Positions 1 to 13,059 are shown, counted from the first letter of the stretch. The stretch is 64,000 nucleotides of DNA from Glycine soja (GCF_004193775.1 NC_041002.1:4451261-4515260), one strand, 5' to 3'. Notes: generated by a model from the sequence alone, not told the origin. Numbers and translations: made by a program.

Positions 1-1671
1 TTGTAAAGCATGTAAAAAATGTCAAGGTGTAAGACAAATTTGTGTATAGACAGTGCTTGCATTAATTTGAGTTAGGTAATGTTTGAACCTTGATTTGAGA
101 GTGTTTTCCTTGTTACTATACACCTTAGAGGTACATAAAATCAACCTTTCCCAAGTCTGTGACCTCTCCTACCACCTTCTAAGCTTAGGAAAAATTAGGA
201 GTCCTAAACTACACCAAGAGAGTATGTTAAATCCTATCTAAAAATAATGTACTGTATTCAAATTAAAACTGGTAGTGACTTGGATCGAATCAGATTAAAC
301 CCTTTGGTGGTCCTATAGATTTATGTTTTAACTTTCAAATGCTTTTGGTTCCATAATATTTAAAGATTCGTAGAATATTTGATGAATATAATGTTAGAAC
401 ATGTCAAAGCTATGAAATTGGCGAATTCTCTGCATAATGTTGCGGTTTGGGTGTTCCTTTGACCATCTAAAGCCCTTGTACCTAGTTGGGAATGATTCTC
501 TTGTTTCCTTGCATATTAGTTTGTGCAACAATGACTATACACAATTTTATCATAAGAAATGTCGAGAACAATATTGATTTTACATGTTATGAAGATAAAA
601 ATATAAGCCTTGACTAGGATGATAACTACCAAAATGCATTTAACTTGGACCAAACCCAAGTTATAAACTTATTTCTTCACCTCATATGGATCCATATTTG
701 AGATTCAATATGAGATGAAATGATAAAAATATTAAATCAAAATTAGTGTTATTGTAGTAGGACAAACTTGTGTTATATTACGAATTATTTATCTTTTTGA
801 ATTTTTTTGTCACTATTTTATAAATACATTGCTATGCTAATTTTGATTGCAAGCTTTTATTAAAGAGATGCATTTTATTTTACAAGCTAATATTTTAATT
901 ATTAATTTTATTATAAAAACTTGTTATAAACCTACCTATTTATTTCAAATTAATAATCAACATATCAATATAATAATAAATAATAATACGTTAGACATGT
1001 ACAAATAATTAAAACCCATTTTAGTAATTACATTGTTCAAAATTAATTTTGATTAAATGTATTCAATCATCATTCCATTAAACAATCAATTTTTGAAAAG
1101 GATTGAAGAGTTCAATTTCCGCCCATCTGAATAAATGAATAATTGTTATCATCATTTACCATAACGATCTCCTATTACCTTTATTCAAGAAAAAAAATTA
1201 AAAATATTTAATTATAACGAGTTCTAGAATTCTAAATATATTCTTCTAAAAAAATTCTAAATATATTATTATAAGGGCATGCATAATAATATTAACATAA
1301 CATAAATTCACCAACACATTTTCTTACCCAAAAAAATCTTGATATATCAGAGACAGCAAAGGACACTTATACATTTTTGGTTTGTGGAATGACTGATTTA
1401 TGAGGGAAGGGAAAGAAAATATCCCAATTTTATTCTTTCCTTGGTTTGTTATAGTATAAAAGAGGGGAGGAAATATTAATAATATTGTGAGGTCTACTGT
1501 TTATTTGTTCCTTTATCTTTTCAGAGAAAAGGAAGGAAAGCAGTTGTACGGTACAAAATGACATAAATATATACTTTTCTATTAGGAATATATATAACTT
1601 TATTTTTTTATAAAATAATTTAATAACACCTTTTAATAAAAAAAATATTTTAAATTTTTTAACCAATACTC
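1..1671. other. AT-rich intergenic DNA
   Basis: No convincing gene, RNA or mobile element is visible. The only longer open frame (1430-1666 on the minus strand) is a low-complexity Lys/Ile/Phe-rich translation of AT-rich DNA and resembles no family I know. Confidence 0.6.
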
Positions 1672-1674
1672 TAA

Positions 1675-2335
1675 TATTGTGTTTGGTAGGGATAAAAGTG
1701 TCAAATGAAAAAGTGGATGGAAATAGGAGAGTTGAAGGTAATTAATACAGATGAAAGTGGTATGAAAGTTTTGAAAAAATGGTGAGGTCCCCACTACAAT
1801 GTTTCCATGCAAAGCAGAGAAGATGAGTGAAATAATTAGTGTTTGAGTGTGAGAGGGATCAATAAGACAATAACATTATTTTATCAATTTAGTCCTATTT
1901 TTTTCCCCTTTGCTTGACTCCCAAAAGACATAATTGGTTATTGACGTGTAATCAGGTAGTTTATCATGGTACAGGTACTATTTAATAATTGACGACAAAC
2001 TTTGTAACTTAATATGCCACCAAAGGCATATAATCAATTATGCCTTACTTTTATTTTCTCTTTTCAAAAAACCGTTTTCATAGAGAAAAAAAATCTGGAT
2101 ATATATTATTTTGAATAAGGGATAAGATGAGAATTGTGTTAATGGTTAAATTCTTATTTTTCTTATCTATCGAATTACTTTAATTCAAATATTTGATCCT
2201 TTTTCATTCTTTTTTACTTTAATCAAATAATTTTACTTTCTGTTTTCTTTTTATTTTATTTCACTTCTTTTAATTTCATTTTATTTTTTTCCTCACACTT
2301 TAATTCTTTTTCTTTTCTCTCTACCAAACACAATA
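1675..2335. mobile_element. MITE, PIF/Harbinger-like
   Basis: A 661-bp non-coding element bounded by a perfect 15-bp inverted repeat: TATTGTGTTTGGTAG at 1675-1689 and its reverse complement at 2321-2335. The trinucleotide TAA flanks both ends (1672-1674 and 2336-2338), as expected for the TWA target duplication of PIF/Harbinger elements. The interior is AT-rich and has no open frame. The superfamily is inferred from the 3-bp TSD only; a hAT-derived MITE would need an 8-bp duplication, which I do not see. Confidence 0.65.
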
Positions 2336-2338
2336 TAA

Positions 2339-3109
2339 AAACACCAATTAACATTTGTCATAAAAAATTGATACAAAAATTACCATACATGGTTTGAAAG
2401 TTGAGACTCAGTATGGTGATTTTACAAATGTTACATAAAAAGACTAAAACTACATTTTAAAGTTGAATTTAATTAGAATCAATTTACATAAGTATGTAAT
2501 TATAAATTCTCATTTATAATAAAATTATTAATTTTTATATTTATTTTTTTAAAAGTTACATTTATGTTAATTTTTAATCAGTTGACAATATAAATTTTGT
2601 GAAATTACTCGGATATAAAAATTAAAGTTTTTTAAAAAAATTCAAAATTATATTGTATATTTTTAAAATTTAAAATTAAATGTGCACATTATCCTAAGTT
2701 GAAGGGAGTAAATTGAAATTTTTCCTATGAAAAATAATGATAACTACTATTTCGTCTAAAAAGTAATAAAACAAATAATTTGAATACATCTTCCAATAAC
2801 ATCATTTTTAAAATTATTCTAATTATTAAATAAAAATATTGATAACCACTATTTTTTTTACATTCCAACTATTATTTATATTAATTGTATTTTAAATATC
2901 TAAATTGAATCCTATTTTTATTTTTTATTAGTTGTATTCACTTTTTATTTGATATGTTTTTAATAAAAAAATATTATTCAGAAAATTATGTTGTGCCATG
3001 CGCACTTAACCTAAGATGATATAATATTACTCCATTCATTTTATTATAACAAATTTATATTTTTAAATTATGAAGGGTGGAAATAGTACTACGTGCCTTG
3101 CGCGCACTC
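2339..3109. other. AT-rich spacer
   Basis: Homopolymer-rich, low-complexity DNA between the MITE and the CACTA element. I see no gene or repeat boundary in it. Confidence 0.5.
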
Positions 3110-3129
3110 ACCCATCATTAGAAAATAGG

Positions 3130-3430
3130 ATTTTAACATTGATTATTAAAAACTTTCAATATCGATTATTAACCGATATTAAAACTATCGACATTAAAAG
3201 TCTCAACATTAATATCAGTTGTTTTCTAAAACCAATGTTAAGCAAATTACACAACATCAAATTTCCACATAAGAAAATAACAAAAAAAATAAAATATTTA
3301 GAAGTACACATTGGTTTTTTTATGAAAACTGATGTTGTCACTAAAAAACAACATCGGTTTTCCAAAAACCCGATGTTGTCAGTCAAACCGATGTTGTTTT
3401 TGACTGACAACATCAGTTTTCATCAAAGAC
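3130..3430. repeat. CACTA subterminal repeat array
   Basis: Degenerate short motifs around ACATCGGTTTT and AACATTGATTATT occur repeatedly in both orientations. The most regular part is 3340-3420, where copies alternate as inverted pairs. Such arrays in CACTA elements bind the TnpA-type protein. The open frames at 3070-3513 (plus) and 3156-3413 (minus) are translations of this array, not genes. Confidence 0.6.
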
Positions 3431-3639
3431 TAATTCCAAAAACTATTCCACGCCTTCCTCATATGCATGACTCATGTGACTTGCGTTCATCCAACTTTGA
3501 TCCATCTAATTAATAACTCTATGATACTGATAATTGCTATGTATAGGTATATTTTAGGATTAAATCATATAAGAATTATTAATTTTCCTCTCTTATTTCT
3601 ACCTTTTTGTGTGGATAATTGAAATTCTAACATCATTTA

Positions 3640-4900
3640 AGTTTTTATGCAGAAAGTATTCAAGTTTATGAATTTATAATAATAATTTTTGCAGAAAATA
3701 TAAAGTAAAGTCTGAGAAAACAAATTGAAGATCTGAAGTTGCTCGCTTAGCGCGTCTCAGACACTCAGCATGACGCAGTCACTCAGTGGGAAGAACACGC
3801 TTAACGCCATGAAGTATGGAGAAGTCTGATACGTGAAGGTGCGCTCAGCGTGAGTCATGCACTGAGCGCGAGGTTACTGTCGTACTCGCTAAACGTGGCA
3901 ATCACGCTTAGCATGAAGGTTGCGTGAAATCCAAGCTAAACTATACCTATAAAAAGAGGAAAAGGAGAAGGAGAAAGGACACAAAACTACATAGAGAATA
4001 TTCAAGAGAATACAATTCCTTATAAAAGGCAAAGACTAGAAGTAAGAAAGTCAATCATTAGGAGTCACTCTTTTCCTTTATTTCCTTTCTTATCTATTCC
4101 CTTAATTACCCATTACCCTCTTGCAATTGTAAAGTCTCTCATGACAATGAGAGACTAAAACCTTTTTTGTTGGGAGCTTAGCAACCAACAACTTTTGATG
4201 TAATTACTCTTCCTATCTATTTAATATTATTACTTTTTCATTATCCTTTTCTATGCTTAATTTCATTGTTTATGGTTTGATCACACATATGCATGGTAAG
4301 TTTTAGGGGTGACATTGAGAAGTGTTATTCTCTAATAGAATTGGAAAAGAGTATCTAAATAATTCATCTCTAGTGATAGAATGATTTTATTTAGTCTTGT
4401 TATACATCTCTATTCTGAATGCAATTCAACTGTTTTACCTCTTAAAGGGATTTGTGAGAGAAAATAGATAAATTAACTCTTTCACTTGAGGAATCATGGT
4501 TATAGTATATGAGTAGATGCATGTGATAATTGAAATAATCTTAAATAGAAAAAAATTATTAACATTACAACAAGAGTAGCTCTGGTAGGCTAAGCCCCCA
4601 ATATTCTCATCTTTTGAATTAACTTTTGCTTCTAATATTGGCTTCTCTCATCTAGTTTATTTTAATTAATTAATTTAATTTAATGTTTGTTTTTCTCTCT
4701 TGTTTATTTTAATTTAATTTTATGCCAATTATTTTACTGTTCTTTTCACAACCTTTTAAAGCAATTTAATTATTGCTTGATAATTATATATTCACCTACC
4801 TAAGTACAAACAAAGTTCTTGTGGATTCGATACTCGAACTTCCGTTTTAACTTTACTACTTGTACACATTGGTGCATTTGCCAATTGATTAACAGATACT
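3640..4900 (+). repeat. GCTAAGCG-family retroelement repeat, copy 1
   Basis: About 1.26 kb with the family layout. A GC-richer block of GCTTAGCG/GCTCAGCG motifs lies at 3740-3920. A TATAAAAAG box and purine-rich stretch follow near 3950. Next come a block announcing 'TTGATGTAATTA' near 4195 and a conserved 3' end, TTCGATACTCGAACTTCCG at about 4828. It resembles the LTR or leader of soybean Ty3/gypsy-like elements. No coding sequence is present. It lies inside the CACTA element in the opposite orientation to copy 2. Confidence 0.55.
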
Positions 4901-4959
4901 TACAAAGTTTTTCAATGCATGAAAATCTCACTTTTTCATTAAAGGTGTGACCCTATCCC

Positions 4960-5220
4960 ATTCAGGAATAAATATTTTTATAGAAAATTCATACGTAAAG
5001 GTTAAGTCTTTTTTCTTAAATTTAACGAAATTTCAGTAACATTTTGCATTGATCTCCAAGTACACGACATGAAAACAATGAGATTAATTCCACGACAATC
5101 AAGTATGCACTCACAGAACAAAAAAAAATGCATTGTACCAAAATTTCATCAAATTTAAGAAAATATACTTAACCTTTATGCATGAATGTACTATAAAAAT
5201 ATGACTCTTCCCAAACTATC
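4960..5220. repeat. Long imperfect foldback
   Basis: A roughly 90-bp arm at about 4963-5050 is matched by an imperfect inverted arm at about 5125-5215, separated by about 75 bp. Shared blocks include AAATATTTTTATAG / CTATAAAAATAT, AAAGGTTAAGT / ACTTAACCTTT and TTTGCATTG / AATGCATTG. It could be a degenerate MITE or simply two inverted copies of another repeat. It is non-coding. Confidence 0.5.
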
Positions 5221-6307
5221 CAAACGGACAATTCAAGATTTAATACAACGATTAATGCAAACTGTCCGTAAGAATCATTGTATTAAATTTCAAACGGGAA
5301 TATAAGGTTCACTCACGAGGAACAATAATTATATACAAAGCAATAGTCATTAATGACATAAAACAAGGTAAAAAATGAGTCATCATAAGAAAAAAGAGCC
5401 TAACAAAAGTAAGAAAGACATTCGTACATGTGATAATGGTCACTAACAGTCTCCAACAATGAATATCGTGATCATGATGCAAACAACAAAAGTAAAAATG
5501 CCTAAAAAATTACATAAGCAGTTAGGCTTGAGTCTGCATGACTTTACTTTAGGCACTTTATTATCTTATGTCTAATGGGAACGATCATATTAACATACTA
5601 TATTTCATTTGATTCTATCTTGGTATTCAAGTCTTTGAATTCTTGGGCATAAACATCTAAATCTAATGATAAAATATTTCACCAAGTTCATTTGGCAAAC
5701 AACATTCTGTTCTGAATCCTGACAAGTATATGTTGAAGCAGGTTTATTGGTGGCATGACAAATACAGGCCTAGGAAGCATGCATAAGCTACGTTATGATT
5801 TAGGAAGTGTGCATCACAAATATTCCAAATTACATCAACAGTTATAGACAACATGTCTTTCAAAATCACAAGTCATAACAACCTTCACAAAGGTCTACAA
5901 CAGTGAAAACACAAATCAAACATGGAGTAGCAACCCAATAGGCAAATAGTAGTAGAAACTTGACTCTCTTTTCTCCAAACAAAGATTGCTTACAATGATT
6001 AGTTCAAGGATTGTGATATTATAGGAGTTAAGATGACACACAATTATTGATGATAATTGATAAACCAAAGTAGATAGTTAGAAGAGAAACTTTATTGAAG
6101 TTGCTACAATAATTTTAAATACAGACAATTACCTTGCTTCGTACACATTCTACTTTTAGGCTTTTATATAAGAGGTTGGCTTAGCATTACATTTCTTTTC
6201 ATCATTTTTCAAAATTAAATAACTATAAAACAAACCATAAAAAACACAAGTCAGAATGCCTTGCCCATTTTGCCGACCATTAATACTTAAACATAACAAT
6301 AGAAGTG

Positions 6308-7410
6308 TTCATGGATTGGCAAGTACATCAATTTGTCCCAAGTAGTAAAGTTAAAACGGAAGTCCAAGTATCATATTCACAGAGACTTTGTTTGTACTTA
6401 TGTAGATGAATATTTGATTAAGAAAAAGGTTTAGAAAGGTAGTAGAAAAATAGTAATTTAAATTGACAGAAAATTAAATCAAACAGGAAAAAGAATTAAA
6501 CATGAATTAATTAATGATAGAAAAGATGAGAAAATCCAATATTATTGTAGAAGGAAATTCAGAAGATGAGAATGTTGGAAACTTAACCTACCAAAGCTAC
6601 TCCTTGATGTAATATTAATGATTTTTCTCTATTTATAATTATTCCAATTTACACCTGCATTTACTAGCATACTCTAACTTTGGTCCCCCACATGAAAGAG
6701 TCTATTTATCTATTTTCTCTTGCAAATTCCTTTAATAGTGAATTATATTAAGAATAGAGATGTATAACAGGTTAAACAAATATGAACCTATCCTTAGTGA
6801 TGACTTTATTTAGATACCCTTTTCTAGTTCTATTCGAAAATAATGTTTTCCAACACTACCCCTAAAACTTATCATGCAAATGGGTGATCAAGCCACAAGT
6901 AATAATATTAAATGCATGAAAAAATAATGCAAATGTAATAGTCATAAATAGATAGGAAGAGAAATTACATCAAGAGTAGTTAATTGTCAAGTTCTCAACA
7001 AAGAAGGTTTAACCTCTCTTTGTCATGGAGACTTTACAATTACAAGAGGAAAATATTTAGTAAAGGGGGAAAAGATAAGAAAGGGAATGAAGAAAAGAAA
7101 TGACTCACATTGCTTGCTTCTTCTTCTAACCTTTGTCTTCTATAAATAATTGTATTCTCTTGGAATTTTTGTGTATCTTTTCCTTCTTCTCTCTTCTTCT
7201 TTTATAAGTGCAGATTAGTGGGTTTCTTGGACTAAACCCGCCTTTACTTTTCTTAATTAGCCATGATTTTCTTAATTATTCTTCTTTTCTTAATTAGCCA
7301 TGCTTTCCTTAATTAGCCACCTTTTCTTAATTAGCCTTACTTTTCTCAATTAACTTGCTTTTCTTAATTAGCTCGCTTTCCTGGGCTTTATTTTACTCAC
7401 TAAGCATCAT
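6308..7410 (-). repeat. GCTAAGCG-family retroelement repeat, copy 2
   Basis: On the minus strand this copy shows the same conserved 3' end as copy 1 (the TACTTGGACTTCCGTTTTA block at about 6350-6370), the TTGATGTAATTTCTC block near 6960 and the 'acaatgagag'-type block near 7020. The GCTAAGCG-rich part is mostly lost; only CTCACTAAGC at about 7395 remains. It includes a short array of TTTTCTTAATTAGCC units at 7250-7370. Non-coding. Confidence 0.5.
7250..7375 (+). repeat. Short tandem array of TTTTCTTAATTAGCC-like units
   Basis: Six or seven degenerate units of about 18-22 bp, each built around CTTTTCTTAATTAGC, occur consecutively. They are seen directly in the sequence inside repeat copy 2. 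No function is evident. Confidence 0.6.
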
Positions 7411-7888
7411 AAATTCATCATTTTTAATTTAACAATTATTTGCTTAAAAAGGAAAAATTAGGAGAGAAAAATTACAAATGCTCAAAAAGGAAAAATTAGG
7501 AAAAAAAAATTACAAATTCCTATATAATTTAACCTCAAAATATACCCATATTAGCAATTATCAAAAAACAACTTTTACCAATTTTAAGGCATGGTACAAA
7601 TAAAATAAAGAGATAGAATGTAGTAAATAGAAGACTAACTCATAAGTGTATAAATAATGGCTGTAGGACCCAATCTTTGCTAATTGCTCACGCAATGCTT
7701 TGTGGTCACTTGCAAATCACCCTGGATAAACAACATTAGGACAATGTACAATATATATTTGGTGTTCAATTGATTTATCAAAAATTGATGTTCACAACTT
7801 TATGTTATTTACGAGTATGTCATTACATTTTTGTTAATATCGATTTTTTTTAAAATTGATGTTAAAAACAATATTTCTAGTAGTGACC

Positions 7889-8634
7889 CTCACATCTTAT
7901 TTAATTACTAATTAAAAATACTATACTAAATTATCATCAATTATTGAACGATACATTGCAATCACAATGAGAAAAATGGTTTTCCACGTACATTTTGCTT
8001 CATATTCATAACATACTTTACTTTTCAACTTTTAGAATTGTATACTTTATTGAGTTGTTGTCAGAGGAGGGCATGCCGGCATGGCAACAGCGAGAACTTT
8101 CGGTGGAAGTTTGCTGATTTCTTGTCATATATGATGCGAGTGTTATATTTATAACGTTTTTTGATATTATTTTTTATATTTTTTTCTTTATCTCTTTCTA
8201 CTACATTCATTATCTTCTTTCTTAGGGCATTTACTCTGTTTTCTCTTTGCATTTCTTTCTAAATTGTGAAGTTTGCTATAAATTATTTTACAAAGACATA
8301 GAACAATCATGTATGAAAATAAAATGAGATGATACTATATTTATTCGTAGAATAGTTAAAAACTCAACTATTGAAATTTATTTGGTGTATTTGGTTTAAC
8401 ATTTCAAAAGATATTTTTGACATCTTGAACAAATAATAATTATCGGCATGTTTGGTTTTATGTATAAGACGTGCTATCTGTGTTTTTTCACGAGTTGTTT
8501 TTACTTTGTTTTATCACAATATCAAATAATTGAAATCAAACATAAACTATAATTATTATATCTGAAATGTAATTTTTTACTTCTCAACATTTTTCCAAAC
8601 ACGTTAATTACATAGTACAACTTTCGAAAAAAAG

Positions 8635-8640
<6 letters not shown>
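7889..8640. other. AT-rich spacer downstream of the NPF gene
   Basis: No gene recognised. The minus-strand open frame at 8061-8252 is short, basic and not recognisable. The NPF 3' UTR and polyadenylation region probably begin below 8750, but no distinct signal can be assigned. Confidence 0.4.

Positions 8641-8681
<41 letters not shown>
8641..8681. repeat. (TA)n microsatellite
   Basis: About 20 uninterrupted TA units lie just downstream of the NPF stop codon. The tract could vary in length between accessions. Confidence 0.95.
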
Positions 8682-8684
<3 letters not shown>

Positions 8685-8750
8685 GTAAATTATTTTTTCT
8701 TCCTCTTATTCTTATTTATTTAGAATCTTCATTCTTAGCACTATAGTAAT

Positions 8751-11700
8751 CTAACTCTTTCCTTTTGAAGCTAACTCCACATCTTGAGCATTATCTTGGA
8801 GGTCACCACTTCCCTTGTAATGATATCTTTGAGCCACAATCAGAAAATAAACCAAGTTGAGGACTCCAGTTCCTGCTACCAGATAGTAAAAATAATCAAG
8901 CCTTCCAGCATTTATATCATTTGTCAACCAATCTGGGTGGCTATGTGTTCTAGTGACATGATGAACAGTGGTGACTAGTGCACTGCTAACATAGCTAGCC
9001 CCAGCAAAAGAGCAAGAGAACAATGCATTGGCAATGCTTCTCATATGATCAGGGAATTGCCTGTTGAAGAACTCAATTTGTCCAATCACATTGAATGCCT
9101 CACACAGGCCCATCAGGACTAGTTGTGGGACCAGCCACAGGACTGACATGGGGGCAATTCCAAGTGGGCTTGGATTTGCATTTGCCAAATCTCTTCTCAC
9201 TTTTTCCACCAATGCAGCAACAACCATGGATAAGATGGAGAACACCATGCCAATTCCAATTCTCTGAAGGAGTGTGATCCCCCCCTCATGCTTAGTGACT
9301 CTCCTTAGTGTTGGCACCATGATTCTGTCATAGAATGGAACCCACACACCTATGGTGATGAATGATATGACCCCAAGTGAACCGGCTGGGATTTGGAATT
9401 TTGGTCCAAGGTGTCTGTCCATTTTCAAGGCTTGTGACACAGTAAATGTTCCTTGTTGTGCCATGGAAGTAAAACCTAGGATCCCAGCAGCCCAAATTGG
9501 GAAAATCCTTGCCAAGCATTTAACCTCTTCCACTTGTTGGATGCTGACAAGTTTCCACTTATTTGCTCTACTCCTATCAGGGTTTAGCTCCCCCTCCATT
9601 ATTACAGCTGCTTTATTCAAACCCCTATCAAAATATAAATCAGCCCATGTTAAGTTAAAACATTTGTATACAATAATCTTTCTAGCATTTCCCCCTCATC
9701 AAATTGGCTAGCTAAAGTATACTAAAATAATTCCACAAGTTAGAATCCAAGTTCTAGAAGAAATCGGTATACATAATAATATATTATATTTTTGGGTCAT
9801 TGTAGGTGCATTTATCAGCTTTGTTGTGATTAATTTTTATAAAAAAATTTGATTAATTATCTTTAATGAAATCTCTCATCTCAATTATATTTTTTTCATT
9901 TATAAGATTTGCACTTGAGATATTACTTATTGGTATATATAATACACTATATTTTGATTCTAAGATATTATTTGTAGCAACTTTAATTATTGGTCAATGA
10001 TATAGGATAATGAAACACGCACCCATAATTGTAATATATGATAAAGCTCTTGCAAATGCAAATTGGATACTCCACCTCAATGAAAGAGATATCCATCTTA
10101 CTAACCTAAATTGGTTGGTCAATGGTAGCTTTGACAAAACGTTTGTCCCAATAAGTGGAGGATCATAGAAAACCCCATCAACATGCTTCTCACGTGGTAG
10201 CTCAACTTTTCGTTTTCTATAAGCGGCCACTAGAACTTGTGCAATGCTAGTGAAAATGCTTCCTTCTGGCTTCACATGGACGTAGATCCTTGTTCCCACA
10301 AAGAACATGATGATGGAGCAGAACATACACACTGTTGGTATGGCAAAACCTATCTTCCAGCTAACGGAGTCTTGGATATACACAACCACTGTTTGAGTGA
10401 TCAACAACACCACCGTGAAAGTGGTGTAGTACCAATTAAAGAAGCTATTGATACCTTTTTTCCCTTCATCTGTGGAGGGGTCAAATTGGTCCACACCAAA
10501 TGGGATGCTACATGGCCTTATGCCAGCAGAGCCTACGCTTAATAGGCAAAGTCCCGTAAGTAGAGCACCTAGGTGAGGTGTGCTAGCTTTAACACATTGG
10601 TTCAATGCTTGTTGCTGAGGAGTGCATGGTGGAGGATGCAACTCTGGTAACCATGCTGTTAAAGTCACCACCACCATCCCCTGTCACAAAAAATTTCAAT
10701 AGAAAATTCAGTTAGTTTTTCTTTAATGTATAGGAATCAAAGAGAGGTATTATAAAATAATTCACACATTATGTTAATAAATTGAATTGAATATCTTTTT
10801 TTAGAAAATTCAATTAGTTATGTGCCTATGTATGTGTATGGAACAAGACAATAAGAGTAATGCTATATCTTTTTACTATTCATCATTCATTAAATTTTCT
10901 TGCTTTCTTGTAATAAAGCATTATTGAATGAGAAAAAAATAAGTATATTTAATATTTAAAAATATAAAATATATTCAATACTTCTCGTGTAAAAAAAATA
11001 AAAATATAAGATGCAGTAGGAGAATTTGGAATTGTTATCGAATAAACATCCAAAAATAAATGTCGAAGACAAAAGATAATAAGATACCATTGATGTCACG
11101 TTACGCATCATATCTATGAAATGGGAAATGATTATATATATTATTCGGTTTTGTTAACAATGAGTGAAGAAATAAAGTAGAAAAGTTAGCTTATATTTAC
11201 CTACGTCAACCACTTTTTGAGTTTAAAAAGCTAATATAATACATAGAATAATATAAGATATAAAATATAAACACATATATTAAACTAGAGATTTTTTTAA
11301 AAGTTATTATGCATCCTAGTAAATATGATGAATATTTTTATTTATCTAACTATAGTAGTATTATATATACATGAATATTTTTTAAAAATAAAAATAAATA
11401 ATTTTTAAACAATTTTTCAATCATATATACCAAATGTATATAATGATGCAAAAAAAAAAAATATCCCTGATACACCTCTGTATCCAACACACGTTCAACT
11501 CGTGTATGACTATTATATTATTGTAAAGCCTTCAAATATAATCCAAAAGTTTCGCAATTGCATTGTCATGTCTCTTTTTTCTTTTCACTTCTTTTGTCTC
11601 TTTCTGTGTTTCCATCCACGGTTCCAGTGACTCCACGAAGTGTCTGATTTTGAAAATTTTCAGTTTTATTGTAAAATAATTATTCTTATTTTAATTTATT

Positions 11701-12924
11701 AAAATTTAAAAGTAAATATAAGAACTATATAATTATATAACAAATTCATTCATCACTTTTCTACATTGATGTTATTTTTTCATTGCATCGCTATCCATCA
11801 CATTAAAAGTTTTATTTGATACTTTCTCTTTTCTTCTACCTTTCTCTTTGTTGTATAATTTTTTTATGCAATTTAGAAATACAGTTTCTTTAAAATACAA
11901 TTCTTTGTTAAATTAAAATGTCAGCCGCTCCAAGTGATTATCGTAATAAACGACAACAAAAATGATCGATTTGGGGCACACAAATCTATTTCACACCTAG
12001 TAAGATATAGAGAAAAAAGTATGAGTATAAAAGGCGATATCAAGTGATACATAGATAAAGAAGAAAAGAAACGATGAGTGATAATGGATGCTTGGAGTGA
12101 ATGAATGTCCATGTGTATCATTATTCAAAACAAAAATATAAAACTTAGGATATAAAAATCATGAACATATAACAATTCTAGGTTATATATATTACAGCAA
12201 ATTATCAATGGTGTTATGTTGTCCAAGCCAGAAGTTACAGCAAATTAACTAAGTGACCGTATAATAAAAAGAAAAAAGAAAATAAAAGTGACAATAATGA
12301 AGCTAGTTCAGTCAGATTATTAATTCTACCACGTCTAACTAAATTTAGACATGTACGTTGAAAGAAATCTGTACCAGTAGAGAAGAAAAGGAAGCAAAAG
12401 CTATGGTCCAGAAGCGACCAACATAGGCATCAGAAATGAAGGCACCAATCAAAGGGAAGAAGTTGGTGATACCACTCCATATGTTGAGAATATTTGAAGC
12501 ATAAACTTGGTCCAAATGAAACTCTCTCGTCAAATACACCATAAAGTTAGCAAACAAACCAAATGCAGCCAACCTCTCAAACGTTTCATTGCCTGTAACA
12601 TTAAAGCTTCAAACAAAAAGTTAGCTTTAAAAAGAAAGAAAATCTAGTTATTTAATATTGATCACCTTTCTTTTGTGAAAGAATGATGACATGATTATGG
12701 AATGAAGGAAATGAAAATAGAATAAGACCTAAAATAAAAGGCATGGCCTTCCATCCTCCTGGCTTCTTATTGGATGATGATCTTGAACTATTCCTGCTTA
12801 GTTCTTCACTGTTTTTTTCCCTTTCTGCTGCTGAAGTAGTTGTTGAAGAGATACCATTTCTACAGCATAGTAGGGACCAAGAAGAGTGAGAGAATTTTTT
12901 TCCCTTATCCTCTGAAGCAGACAT
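8751..12924 (-). CDS. NPF2.13: NRT1/PTR family (NPF2.12/2.13-like) nitrate transporter, 4 exons
   Basis: A proton-coupled nitrate transporter of the plasma membrane; Arabidopsis NPF2.13 (NRT1.7) loads phloem for remobilisation and NPF2.12 (NRT1.6) feeds developing seeds. Exons (minus) are 12729-12924, 12375-12592, 10106-10680 and 8751-9624. The phases join exactly (1, 0, 2) to give 620 residues plus stop, normal for the family. The Met at 12924 opens a polar, Ser-rich cytosolic N-terminus of about 55 residues, followed by KKPGGWKAMPFILGNETFER. This contains the ExxER proton-coupling motif at residues 68-72. Exon 3 carries GIRPCSIPFGVDQFD and SFFNWYYTTFTVVL. Exon 4 carries GTFTVSQALKMDRHLGPKF and SPQLILMGLCEAFNVIGQIEFFN-type helices ending near RSIANALFS. 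About 12 membrane helices are expected. Intron 2 is long (1.7 kb). No disruption was seen. The assignment between NPF2.12 and 2.13 is inferred because these are a Brassicaceae duplicate pair. Confidence 0.9.
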
Positions 12925-13040
12925 TATCTCACAACAATCAAAATTTCTCCACTGTATGTATTGCTATAGCAACCTCTATTCTACGGTTCTATAAATGTTA
13001 GGTATTAGGTGGGTTGGAACTAAGAACAACCCAAGACACT

Positions 13041-13050
13041 TATTTATATA
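13041..13050 (-). promoter_or_regulatory. Probable TATA box of the NPF gene
   Basis: On the minus strand the sequence is TATATAAATA, about 117 bases before the start codon. This would allow a 5' leader of roughly 85-90 bases. Confidence 0.55.
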
Positions 13051-13059
13051 ATGCTCAAT

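Larger units (their letters stand above)
3113..7885. mobile_element. Non-autonomous CACTA (En/Spm-like) DNA transposon
   Basis: The right end, read on the minus strand from 7885, starts CACTACTAGAAATATTG and continues into TTTTTAACATCAATTTT. The left end at 3113 reads CATCATTAGAAAATAGG and continues into ATTTTAACATTGATTAT. The termini therefore match imperfectly over about 40 bases. The trinucleotide ACC lies immediately outside both ends (3110-3112 and 7886-7888), the 3-bp target duplication expected of CACTA elements. The left subterminal zone (3130-3430) carries many direct and inverted copies of an AACATCGGTTTT-like motif, typical of transposase-binding subterminal repeats in this superfamily. 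No transposase is recognisable; the interior holds two GCTAAGCG-type retroelement repeats and a long foldback. Confidence 0.78.

Noticed and set aside
3070..3513. 147-residue plus-strand open frame
   Set aside because: It is the translation of the CACTA subterminal repeat array and starts outside the element.
9352..9711. Plus-strand frames over NPF exon 4
   Set aside because: Antisense shadows of the conserved transporter exon.
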